Part shown: positions 34,308 through 43,989 of the stretch, in pieces
How positions within the stretch are numbered: the stretch's first letter is position 1
Layout: every line of letters begins with the position of its first letter
NCBI RefSeq assembly: GCF_016920785.2
Contig: NW_024609835.1
Location: forward strand, 28,283,297-28,347,296
Origin: Ixodes scapularis
Lineage: Eukaryota > Arthropoda > Arachnida > Ixodida > Ixodidae
Length of the DNA stretch: 64,000 bases
Direction of reading: 5' to 3'
Notes under the pieces: generated by a model
What the model was told of the DNA's origin: nothing
The model's database searches: none
The model's input: the letters and a program-made list of their open reading frames with translations, nothing else
Made by a program: the position numbers and the translations under genes

Positions 34308-34394
34308 ATGGAGGTTGAACGAAAGAGGCGTTTGGCTGCGGTGGCCCTGGCGTTGAATATTGAGGACGAGGACGACTTCAGTGAACCGAAAAAG
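34308..34394 (+). CDS. Coding-like exon in TIR element B (repeated in C)
   Basis: This stretch of 29 codons starts with ATG in a good context (AAGATGG) and encodes MEVERKRRLAAVALALNIED followed by an acidic EDDFSEPKK, ending at a plausible donor AAAAAG|GTATGG. The same peptide with three or fewer changes is in copy C (40741-40827), where the donor is changed to GGCATGG. PIF/Harbinger nucleases often begin with a short basic/alanine-rich exon of this kind, but that is inference. It could also be antisense noise to the MADF-like frame next to it. Confidence 0.4.
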
Positions 34395-34402
34395 GTATGG
34401 GG

Positions 34403-34500
34403 ACATCTTTAGATGGTTATTTGAGTAGTCGTCGCGACTATTGTCCCACAGAGCGGGGAATTGCTCCATGAGCGCGATGAAGCAAAAAGTTGCGTCGTCG
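34403..34500 (-). pseudogene. MADF-like DNA-binding domain fragment
   Basis: The minus strand reads FIALMEQFPALWDNSRDDYS followed by NNHLK. This has the MADF signature L(I)..(V/M)...P.LWD....DY.N...K; MADF is a Myb/SANT-like DNA-binding domain often encoded as the second protein of PIF/Harbinger transposons. A decayed copy with LWD changed to PWD lies at about 40818-40915 in element C. The frame is cut by the LINE insertion upstream. The helix 2-3 part is missing or across a splice. Confidence 0.5.
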
Positions 34501-34516
34501 CACAACAGAAGGTTTG

Positions 34517-34527
34517 TCTTCGTCTTC
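34517..34527. repeat. LINE target-site duplication, left
   Basis: TCTTCGTCTTC, identical to 40260-40270. In element C the uninterrupted site reads TTCGTCTTCTTTGTCTTCCACAG, confirming this as the insertion point. Confidence 0.85.
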
Positions 34528-34803
34528 GGAGAGGAAGAAGAGGAAGTGAACTGGAAGAGACGCACGTCCTTAACGCTCCGTATATTTCTTACTTTGAAAT
34601 ATCGCAAAATTCGCCCTAACCTTGCGACAAAGGCCTCAACGCCCCGGCGAACTTCGTCGGTAAGCGTGCAAGCTCCACGTCCTCGACTTTCAAGGGAATT
34701 ACGACTCTCACGGAGCCAAGAGTCGCCGCCCTTCGCTAGGCCTAATCCACTCTATGGCCTAGCGAGGGGTGCGGCGTCCCAGTCTGCCAGAGTCTCAGCC
34801 ACT

Positions 34804-36390
34804 ATGGCTTCAGCTGGGCCCCGTTCCCAGTCTCTTGACCTCTTTTCAACTCCCGGACCCACGGACGGTGACCCTATGAACTCGGCCATGTTAGGAAATG
34901 GAACAATAGAGGCATCACTCCACCTCACAAGTGATACCACCACCACATGCAACCAAACCAGGGCTCTGCCTTGCGCGCAGTCTACGTCTTCCCGCGTAGG
35001 GAACGCCCCAAAAGACGCGTCCTTACCCGAGAGCAACCGAATGGACACAGACCGAACCTTGAGTGACGAAGAAACAGCAGTCAACGAGGAAGAAGGCTGG
35101 ATGCCCCACACCAGACGAAAACCGCAGAGGAAAATAGAGCCCTCGCAGCTCCGCACCGAACGGATAAGTCGGCCCCGTTACATCCTCTCGATTAGGCCAC
35201 TGAATAAGACGCATGTACATAATATACCAAAGCAGGCCATTACGACGGCCCTAGAACTTACGGCGCGGAACTGGCAAATAGCAAATCTAGCTCTCTATCG
35301 TTACGATCCCATTGCGAACTGCGTAAAGGTGACAGTACGAGACGAGCAACATGCTGATAAACTCTCGAAGCTAATGACGCTCACAGGCAAAACGCAAGGC
35401 AAGGAACAAACATATGCGGTACAGATAGAACGAATGCCAGATCGACAGCCTAAGGGAAGCAAGGGGGTCATCAAGGTTAGACCAGATCAGTCGCTGGACT
35501 ACATTATGGACCACCTCCGATGTGAGACCGCTACCATTCTTGACGCCAAAAGACTCGGGAAAACCGATATGCTGCTCATCACCTTCGACACTGAAAAGCC
35601 TCCCTATAAGATCGTCTTCGATTACGAACTATTAAGGGTGTACGACTACCGCCCCAAGCACATAGTGTGCTTCAACTGTCACGGGCTGGACCACATTGCC
35701 AAGCACTGTCCTGAGGACTCGGTTTGCCGAGACTGTGGTCGTCCCCAGCATCCCCCGGATCCCGATTGCATAGGGGACCTTTTCTGCGTCGCCTGCCAAA
35801 AGCCCGGCCACATCTCGCTGAACTCGGCCTGTCCGAGCAGACTTATTCAGGCACCCCCAGAAGCTACGACACGTAACGAGAATTCTAAGACGGTGACATG
35901 GGCAACAGTAGCTAAGTCCAAAACTACTTCGGATAAGCCAAAGTCGCAGGTAAATGAATATCAAAGACAAATCGATGAACTGCGCCTCGAAAACCAACAG
36001 CTACGTATCAAACTGGAGCAGCTGGCGACGCAGTTGTCAACCCAATCTTCTGTGAGTGGGGAAGTTGTGACGGAAAACATTTCGAGTACAACGCAGAGAA
36101 AACCTCGAAGCAGAACTCGCACACCGAGAGCACGTAGCAGCACTCCAAAGAGACGGCCCGTGCCCAAGGTACCCATGCCAACGAACGAAATGTCCATCGT
36201 CCAAATTCTAGGCATCCTCCGGCAAGAGAGACACACAGAATCACGCAAACTTGAAAACAGTTTCCGAGAGGAACTCACGACATTAACCACTACCTTCCAT
36301 GAGCAGCTAGAGGCAGTAATGACAGAACTCCGACAAATCACACAGAGGGACGACGTGAAACGACGCAAGCTTCCCACTGAGGGAAAATGA
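34804..36390 (+). CDS. LINE ORF1, gag-like RNA-binding protein
   Basis: ORF1 proteins coat the LINE RNA. The first ATG inside the element is at 34804 in a strong context (GCCACTATGG). The frame is open upstream into flanking DNA, but that part predates the insertion. The 528 residues comprise a Ser/Pro-rich N-terminus, a central RRM-like region, three zinc knuckles starting near residues 289 (CFNC...HIAKHC), 308 (CRDC) and 328 (CVAC...C), a coiled coil at about 385-412 (IDELRLENQQLRIKLEQL) and a basic RSRTRTPRARSSTPKRRP stretch. The stop codon overlaps the ORF2 start as ATGA, which suggests coupled translation. Confidence 0.88.
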   Translation: MASAGPRSQSLDLFSTPGPTDGDPMNSAMLGNGTIEASLHLTSDTTTTCNQTRALPCAQSTSSRVGNAPKDASLPESNRMDTDRTLSDEETAVNEEEGWMPHTRRKPQRKIEPSQLRTERISRPRYILSIRPLNKTHVHNIPKQAITTALELTARNWQIANLALYRYDPIANCVKVTVRDEQHADKLSKLMTLTGKTQGKEQTYAVQIERMPDRQPKGSKGVIKVRPDQSLDYIMDHLRCETATILDAKRLGKTDMLLITFDTEKPPYKIVFDYELLRVYDYRPKHIVCFNCHGLDHIAKHCPEDSVCRDCGRPQHPPDPDCIGDLFCVACQKPGHISLNSACPSRLIQAPPEATTRNENSKTVTWATVAKSKTTSDKPKSQVNEYQRQIDELRLENQQLRIKLEQLATQLSTQSSVSGEVVTENISSTTQRKPRSRTRTPRARSSTPKRRPVPKVPMPTNEMSIVQILGILRQERHTESRKLENSFREELTTLTTTFHEQLEAVMTELRQITQRDDVKRRKLPTEGK

Positions 36391-39300
36391 GCAAGTCGCT
36401 TACCTGCCTTCAATGGAACTGCAGAAGTTACATCCAGACCGGAACAACACTCAGGGGACGTGTAACCCACCTACAACCGATTGCGATTTTTTTACAAGAA
36501 ACACGAGGCCCATGCCATATTCAAGGATACAATACGATCCAACACAATACGATTTTACACTTAGATCCTGTCACACAACAACCAAGAGCTCAGGGTCAAG
36601 CGGCCCTACTGACCAGACGGGACTGTACTTCGATTGAACTCCCCCTTCCCAATATCAGCAACGACTACCGCGAAGTGATCGCCGCCAAAATTCAACCCCC
36701 TGGGCAGCAACCATTTGTTGCTGTTTGCGTCTACTACAGGCCAAACACAGGGAGAGCACGACAGGATGACTTTCAGTGGGTACGAGACATCCAACAACGG
36801 GCGGGTTCCCACCCCATCATAATTGGGGGTGATTTTAACGCCCAACACCCCGCATGGGGCTACCGCAAAGCAGACCCCAGAGGCAACGCCCTTCACGACG
36901 CCATGGAAATGTCCGCTCTCGATTTGGTTAATGCACCTGACACGGCCACAAGAGTGGGGCTGCACTCCCGACAGCGCGACACCACACCGGACCTTACCTT
37001 CGCGACTCCAAGATTTGTCCGTAAATGGGACACAATGTCCATCACCTGGGGCCGTGATCACTATCCGATCCTCATTACCCTTAACCGCAAGAAGATGTGA
37101 AAGCGAAGCGCGCACGCGCGTATCGACTGGAACATTTACCGCCAGCTTACGCAGCAACAGCCTTTCGATTCCTTCGAGCAGCTCGCCAGCATCATATACA
37201 GCGCTAAGCCCGCGGCGTCAGAGATGATTGAATGCGACGAGACAACAACGTGCATGAACGCACACCTTGCAAACCTCTGGAAAAGAGTACATGAACTCAC
37301 GCACCGGTACCGCTATGGTGGTAAGCGCCACCGCGATCTCATGCAGCTTAAAAATCAGTATAAAACCATACAAGCCCACCAGCAGCTACTTGAGACGGAG
37401 ACGTGGCACTCCACTTGCGCGAAGCTCGGAGAAATTCCTGGGCTTCAGCGCCTATGGGGCATTCTCCGCAGCATGCTCGGGAAGAAGAAAGGACAGCCCC
37501 CACTGAAAGTCCTTCTACTGCAAGGCAACCCAGTGGAGGTGGAAACGAAGGTAATACGGACCTTCTTCCCGCACGCTCGCGACAGCCCAGCACCCGATCT
37601 TCCGGAGCGAACAATAACAAACCTTGATCCAGGGCTTGACGCTCCCTTCACCTTGGGGGAGCTTACCGCGGCACTATTGAAAAGTAAGGCCCGCTCAGCC
37701 CCAGGACACGACAACGTCAATTGGCAAGACCTTCGAAATCTTCCTCTTTCAGCACAACAAAAGCTACTTGACATCATTAATGACACCTGGGAACAGGGCT
37801 CTGTGCCTGATACACTCAAGCTTTCGCTCATATATCCGATACCTAAAGGCAACAAGGACCCCACCAAGCCCGAGAACCTACGCCCCATATCACTTACGTC
37901 AACGATATGCAAACTTATCGAACGAATGATATTCGCCCGAATGCAACACTACCTCGAATACGTCCAACCGGGCCTTCACCCGGCGCAGGCAGGCTTTCGT
38001 CCCAACATGGGTACGCACGACTGCCTCTGGCTTCTGCGGCGAGTGATCAACAGGAAATCCCGGAAACTCATGCCTGACTATGTCCTGGCCATTGACATGC
38101 GAAAGGCCTTTGACAACGTTCGGCAGGAAGTCATCCTTCATGAACTGGCTCAGAGATATCCCAGCCAACGAGCCTACAACTGGATTCGTTCTTTTCTTCA
38201 CAGTAGACCCATACGCCTTCACGGAACCGCACCGGGGTGGACGCCATGCACATTCTACCTTGACAGAGGCGTGCCCCAAGGCTCTATACTCGGGCCAATG
38301 CTTTTCAATCTCGCCATGGCAAGGGTAGCGGATGCCTTGGAACGAGACACCACGGCACGATTTACTATTTATGCAGATGACATTACAATATGGACTGAAG
38401 CTAGCGACCACCTAGATGAACAACAAATGCAAACTGAACTACAAGCAGCAGTCCTAAGTCTAGAGAAAACCCTAGATGAACTGGGGCTGCAACTATCACC
38501 CGCGAAGACCGAACTCATCAGCATAGACGGAAAGCGCGTCACCAACCCGCGGAAGCAAATCACCCTTGTGCTCGGCTCGGCACCAATCACCTCAGCAAAT
38601 GGACATATTCGCATCCTTGGCGCCCAGATCGCTAGCTGTAATAGCACACACAAGTGGATTCAAACATTACGTAAGAACTGGACACCCCTCCTTCACGCCG
38701 TCCGCCGCATGTCCAACAAGTATGGCGGGGCGCGACAAAGCTCAACCGCAACCCTTGCGCGTGCGGTTGCAGTAGGCAGAGTCCTCTATGGGGCGCCGGT
38801 ATACGAACTCTCTCCGAAAGACCTACGCGACATAGAACAGTTACACAGAGCCACCCTGCGTACAGTAACGGGGCTGCCCAAGCACACTAGGATGACCCTC
38901 CTCCATCAGTTGGCACCAATACCTCCGATCCAGACCATCATTACCGAAGCCTGTATCCGAATGCAGTCCCGCTTGGACAACTCCTACCAGGGAAAGCTGA
39001 CAATCCTATGGGACCAAAGGCGACGGTGCGATACAATGCCGGACGTCAGTGGGATCATTTCACCGTGGGAAACTCCCCCGCATGGAAGCTTCACCAACCG
39101 CCCTATGCTCAGATTGGCCGCAGAGGCTAGGCGCAGCCGAAGCTGCCGGCACGCTAGCAGTGCAGACATTGTCAACGTCTATACGGACGCAACGGCAAGA
39201 AACGACAGAGTCAGCATGGCCTGGATCTGCGACACCGACCCTCGCATACAAGGACAGCACTCATGTGCTCTCCCACAGGGCACCGCACTCCATGCGGAAC

Positions 39301-40082
39301 TCCTCGCCATTTGGGGAGCACTGGAGGACGTACAGAACACAGCCTTCACTGACAGAGACGCGACCCTCCGACACCAATATCGCATCTTAACCGACTCCTT
39401 CGCAGCGGTCCAGGAACTATCCTCCTCCACCACGGAAGACGCCACAGCGAATCAAATTAGAAAAAGACTGCAGATGCTTCAAGAATTTGGAATTAAGGTA
39501 AACATACTCTGGACCCCAGGACATACAGCGAATGACGGGGGTAATGCTGCGGCGCATGCAGCAGCCGTACAGGCACGCGGGACGGACCACACTTACGCCA
39601 CCCCGCACCCCGACAATCCCACACTCAAGACACCTTATCACCTGGATCCAACCGAAACACCCTTGAACAGGCATATAACGTACATGCACTTCATTCGCAC
39701 CTCCATAAAGACCGCTAGCAAACAGCGTATCATGGAAGCTACACCCCAGACGCCTGTCATCAAAGGACTTTCTAGGCAGCAAGAAGTTTTTATAAACAAA
39801 GTCATCGCGAACGCGGCCTACACACCACACATAATCAGTAAGTGGCAGCCGCCACCTGTGTCAGCCGCACCACCAAGATGCAGCCACTGTCTCCAACAGT
39901 GCCGCGCAGATTTGTGGCATCTTATAAAGTACTGTCCTGCCTTCGCACGGGGCCGAGACCGCATCGACGACCTACAAGTGACCTCTCTTGCAGCCCTTAC
40001 TGCTATTATACAAACAGACGATGATGCCCAAAAGGCGGTCGCAGATCATGGAAAAATCAGTGGCTTATACCGAGCGGTGTAG
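36387..40082 (+). CDS. LINE ORF2: endonuclease, RT, RNase H, with in-frame TGA
   Basis: One frame runs 1232 codons, broken only by TGA at 37098-37100 (codon 238). Residues 1-237 are the APE-type endonuclease: LQWNCRS, FLQETRG, GGDFNAQHPAWGY, TPDLTFATP and WGRDHYPI, so the catalytic N, E, D/N, D and H are all present. After the stop come the RT blocks IPKGNKDPTKPENLRPISL, QAGFRPNMGT, AIDMRKAFDNV, GVPQGSILGPMLFNL and YADD (residue 662), then RNase H (VYTDAT at 932, HAELLAIWGAL, LTDSFAAV, WTPGHTANDGGN) and a CSHC...HLIKYC zinc motif near 1165. The TGA sits in a basic linker and may be a CGA-to-TGA CpG mutation. Confidence 0.9.
37098..37100 (+). other. Single in-frame TGA between EN and RT of LINE ORF2
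   Basis: Upstream reads LNRKKM and downstream KAKRARARIDW in the same frame, so there is no frameshift. Context: AAGATG TGA AAG. Confidence 0.95.
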
Positions 40083-40176
40083 TGCGAGTGGACTGCCCTA
40101 GTCCACTCGCGCTACACCCCCTCGACCCCTCCCCCTCGACTCGCGCTACCCCCTAAACCCCCTCCACTATACCCTC

Positions 40177-40259
40177 CCCCCCCCCCCCCCCCTTCCCCTT
40201 CTTCCCCACTGCGGCCTCGAGCCATCCTTGTCATTAAAGGAATCAATCAATCAATCAAT
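40177..40259 (+). repeat. LINE 3' end: C-run and (TCAA)n tail
   Basis: A poly-C run of about 17 nt (40177-40193) is followed by a short 3' UTR and tandem TCAA units to 40259. Tails of short repeats rather than poly(A) are common in the I/R1/LOA group. Confidence 0.85.
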
Positions 40260-40270
40260 TCTTCGTCTTC
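40260..40270. repeat. LINE target-site duplication, right
   Basis: TCTTCGTCTTC, identical to 34517-34527. Confidence 0.85.
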
Positions 40271-40538
40271 AACAGTTGGCGCCAAAATAATACGACTTTG
40301 GATTTGGATTTCAATCCAAACAACAAAAGTCAGCTTGTTGCCAGACTTAGCGCTTCAATTATGCTAAAAACGCCGCGGTCCGTCGCCAAGGTCCGGGCGA
40401 GTAAAGTAGCTTGGCATTTCTCAGAAGCGCGGGCCGAGGACCACCGGCGGACCTCGAAAACCGGTGACGTAAGATCACGTGATGCGCGGCCCGCGGACCA
40501 AAACAGCAATTTGGTCCGTCGTGTGGATACACCTTTAA

Positions 40539-41213
40539 AGGTGTATCCACACGACGGACCGGGCCGCGGACCGAATGATCACGTGATGCACGGCCCGCGG
40601 GCCGCCCGGCTGCAATGAGCATCCACACTCCGGACCAAAAGAGCAGACGACAGAGCGAACGGGCCGGTCTAACTCTCGACCTCACAGCTCCGCCAAACGC
40701 ATGCAGCGAGCTGCTTTGAGGCTATTTGTAAGCAGCCAAGATGGAGGTTGAACGAGAGAGACGTTTGGCTGCGGTGGCCCTGGCGTTGAATATTGAGGAC
40801 GAGGACGATTTAAGTGAACCGAAAAAGGCATGGGGACATCTTTAGATGATTATTTGGGTAGTCGTCGCGACTATTGTCCCACGGAGCGGGGAATTGCTCC
40901 ATGAGCGCGATGAAGTAAAAAGTTGCATCGTCGCACAACAAAAGGTTCGTCTTCTTTGTCTTCCACAGTTGGCGCCAAAAAGAAAACGACTTTGGATTTG
41001 AATTCCAATCCAAACAACAAAAGTAAGCTTGTTGCCCGACTTAGCGCTTCAATTATACTAAAAACGCCTCGGTCCGCCGCCAAGGTCCGGGCGAAAAAAG
41101 CGCTTGGCATTTCTCACAAGCGCGGGCCGCGGACCGCCGGCGGACCTCAAAAACCGGTGACGTAAGATCACATGATGCGCGGCCCGCGGACCAAAAGAGC
41201 AATTTGGTCCGTC
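40539..41213. mobile_element. TTAA-flanked TIR element, copy C (right end truncated)
   Basis: It begins AGGTGTATCCACACGACGGACC directly after the TTAA shared with copy B. It keeps the 29-codon exon-like segment (40741-40827), a decayed MADF-like frame (about 40818-40915, minus), and the CACGTGA/GCGCGGCCCGCGG subterminal blocks. It stops at GGTCCGTC, lacking the last 14 or so bases of the TIR. Confidence 0.85.
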
Positions 41214-41693
41214 TAGGTACTGCTCCTCCCTCGGCGCCCCTGCTCTCCCAGTCACGTGACCTGGAATTCCCCCCTCTAGGGACAATAGTAAACTTTAAAC
41301 CACGGTTCGCGTTCGAGAAAACGGGCCCAGGTGCTGTTCACTGATCTCTTTGACAATTTGCTGGATCGCACTTTCTCGCTTTGCACTGGGCCAATATTCC
41401 CGGTGTTTTGTATGTCCCGGTGAAGTGTGGGTGATTCAAATTTAAGTTTAGTTAGGTTTTTGGATATAAGCTGTGTCTTTATGTGAACTTCAAAGCAAAA
41501 GCAAAAAAACAAAACAAAAAAACAAAACAAACACAAAGTCAAAGTTCAGAAAGAGGAGGAAGTATTAACCACAGATGGTAGTCCAGCGGTATGTCTGTCT
41601 CTTTTTCTTTTTATATTCTATTTTCCTAAGTTCAGCTGGCCCTATTATAGTATTATGCACCAACAAGCTCAACTACAGCACGTTACACTGGGC
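41214..41693. other. Short host or unassigned segment
   Basis: No motif. It contains an AAAACAAA-rich run at 41495-41535. Confidence 0.45.
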
Positions 41694-41977
41694 CATAGCC
41701 TCCTCTATACTCACAGAGCCTGGCAGTTCGATGACGAAGCCATAGAGTGCCCGGTCGCAGATTTAGAGCGCGAGGATCTGGTAGCACAAAGTATTTCTCG
41801 GGAGTTCGGTGCTCAGCGCACAGCTTTTGTAGTGGCGAGGACCCGAAACATAGTTTTCAAACCCAACAAGAGAGAAGCGGTAGCCCGACGAACGCGAAAA
41901 GCACGAGCGGACATTCCATCGCTCGGGACAAGTGTGTTTCGGCGTCTCGCCGCAGCGGGGCGCCCGTTACATGACTC

Positions 41978-43348
41978 TTGTCGGGGCTAGAGAGGCGCTT
42001 GCTCCAGTCGGGGGTAGGATTCTCTTTCACCCATTTAGAAAAAGGAGAGCTAGTGAACTGGACGCTACCAGGTCTCACCTTTGCGGATGACATCGTACTT
42101 ACAGCGGAAAGTGTAGAGTCACTACAACAGCTTTTAGTCATTTGTGTAGAAGAGGCGGATGCGCGCTGCCTTCGCTTCAACAGCAAAAAGTCGGCAGTCG
42201 TGCAACTAGCCGGACCTGAAGAGCCGCGTCTTGGTCACTGCGTGCTGAAGGGCGAACGAATCCCCCTGCAAGGCACCTATAAGTACCTGGGTAATCTACT
42301 CACAAATAAGCCAGAATACTTAGCGGAACACCATCCCCACCTCAGAAAGACGGCCATGCGAAACACAAGTGTCCTTCGCAAGCGTAACCTATGGAGCTGC
42401 AATCGATTTCAGGTTACAAGGGAACTCTGAAAAGCAGCCATGGTCCCTGGCCTAACGTTTGCTAATGCTGTTGTGTGCATTCCTGGAGGCATGAGGGACA
42501 TTCTGGAGCGCCGGCAGCGCGAAGTTGGGAGGCAGGCCCTAGGCTGCCATGGCATGGTGGCGAACGAAGCTGCCCAAGGAGATCTTGGATGCTCATCGTT
42601 TGAAGCCAGAGAAGCAGCTAGCAAGATCGGCTACGACGGGCGTCTGCGACTCATGGACCGAGGACGGTGGGCCAAACGACTATTTCTGTACATACACCTG
42701 ACAGGGATACAGACAAAGTTGAGAAAGCGACTGTACCAGCTGGAAAAGAAATATGGCTTCTTTACTGTGCCCGTGGCTGCCACTACAGAGCAAAAGTGGG
42801 AACTGGAGGTGCGGAAGAGAGTGCGCGAGGAAGAGGCTGTGCAGTGGTCGGAGGCGGCCCGCTCAAAGTCAACCCTGCAAGTGTACAACCGCTGGAAAAA
42901 TGAAATATCGACAGAGACAACCCTGTATGATAATAGCCTGGGCAGCCGCCTGCTTTTTGAAGCACGTGCGGGAGGGATAAGAACGCTAGTGTACAGGCAG
43001 CGTTATGACCAACAGGTACAATCAACATCATGCCGGGCATGTGGCGAAACCGAGGAAACTATCAAGCATATTGTGCTCTCCTGCCCAAGTCTCGTACCAA
43101 GACACCCGGTGGATTGGGGCCAGGCGCCAGACAACGGGCTGCATCTAGACGAGGCACATTCACACGAACAATTTCTGGCAGAAGCCGTCGGCTTCCGAGT
43201 TGGGGACACAGGCAGGGATGCTGTGTGCTGGCCCAGTGCGGACTTAAATCGCGCTACAGTGGCACTGCAGCCCAGCTGGAAGTGCAGCGACGCAGTCGAG
43301 AGGCCTAAACGGAGGCTGGAGGACTGGTGGCGAAGAATGCAACAGTAG
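41978..43348 (+). pseudogene. LINE B reverse transcriptase C-terminal part, one in-frame TGA
   Basis: A single frame of about 457 codons is broken only by TGA at 42428-42430. It contains the RT catalytic box LTFADDIVL, then LRFNSKKSAVV and YKYLGNLLT (RT palm and thumb). After the stop come GRQALG, a long basic/coiled region and the C-terminal zinc motif CRACGETEETIKHIVLSC. Flanking residues (REL-stop-KAA) suggest a TGG-to-TGA change of a tryptophan codon. It is unlike the LINE at 34.5 kb, with no RNase H. The clade is not resolved. Confidence 0.78.
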
Positions 43349-43450
43349 TGCAATTTTTTTTTTCTCTCCGTTTTTATTCGGCTAGGTCTGATTTCTATTC
43401 AAACCGCCCGCTTCAAAGGGAACAGCCAAAAAATCATCATCATCATTGTC
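41985..43450 (+). mobile_element. 5'-truncated LINE (LINE B)
   Basis: It begins within the RT domain and ends with an AAAAAATCATCATCATCATT microsatellite tail (about 43428-43447). It interrupts the outer TIR element between CATGACTCTTGTC and TGTCTGCCGCTCTACC; a 5-bp TTGTC may be the target duplication. Confidence 0.78.
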
Positions 43451-43819
43451 TGCCGCTCTACCTTTTCACTTTCGGTGGCCACGTCACGTGACGATCTGCC
43501 AGGATTTGTCAGTATTGGCGACGTGTGCGATCGGAAGTGTCGCAATGGTCGGCATTCCACGATTGGCCGAATGCTGATTATGACGTCAGCGAAGAAGAGG
43601 AACGTGAGGACTTTAATTTTGACGGTTTTGACAGTGTTAGTTCAAGAACGCTATGATTTCAAGCTTCCGCCATGCTAAAAGACCCTTTTCAGAATTCAGT
43701 CTGGCCACTTTGATCACTATCATCATCATCTGAAAACGGCATATGTGCTATACTAATGGCGGCCTTCTGTTTACTGATGAAGGAAGAAGTTAGAGATGCT
43801 CCTAAGCAGATGATTCGAG

Positions 43820-43920
43820 TTCATAATTACTTACAGCGCGACTGGGACAGGGACAGACAGAGGAGAAAACACAGGACAAGCGCTGAACTAGCAACTGATT
43901 CTATTGAAAAGAAAAGACAT
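43820..43920 (-). repeat. Penelope terminal repeat (pLTR-like), left border
   Basis: TTCATAATTACTTACAGCGCG through AGCAACTGATTCTATTGAAAAG is shared by 46421-46520, 54155-54255 and 56735-56835. It is therefore the terminal repeat at unit junctions. This copy lacks the outermost 35 bases (CTAGCAAAATGGACAATTGG...). Confidence 0.82.
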
Positions 43921-43989
43921 GTGATACTGCTGCTGCTCGCGCAGGCATGCCCCTCCGTGGCCCTGGCGCTTCTTCTTTCACTCAATACG

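Larger units (their letters stand above)
34528..40259 (+). mobile_element. RNase H-bearing LINE (I/LOA-like), near intact
   Basis: A 5.73-kb non-LTR retrotransposon flanked by an 11-bp target duplication. Layout: 5' UTR of about 276 bp, ORF1 (three CCHC knuckles), ORF2 (APE endonuclease, RT, RNase H, C-terminal CCHC), 3' UTR with a C-rich tract and a (TCAA)n tail at 40242-40259. RNase H plus a gag-like ORF1 and a microsatellite tail point to the I superfamily. The clade is not fixed. The only obvious lesion is one in-frame stop in ORF2. Confidence 0.9.
34106..40534. mobile_element. TTAA-flanked TIR element, copy B, split by LINE
   Basis: The left part is 34106-34527 and the right part 40260-40534, with the same TIR at both outer ends. 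It abuts copy A on the left (…ACACCTTAAAGGTG…) and copy C on the right (…ACACCTTTAAAGGTG…). The split is caused by the LINE at 34528-40259, whose 11-bp target duplication lies within the element. Confidence 0.88.

Noticed and set aside
34441..34803. N-terminal extension of LINE ORF1 from 34441
   Set aside because: 34441-34527 is TIR-element sequence left of the target duplication, so the extension is not part of the LINE protein; the ATG at 34804 has a good context.
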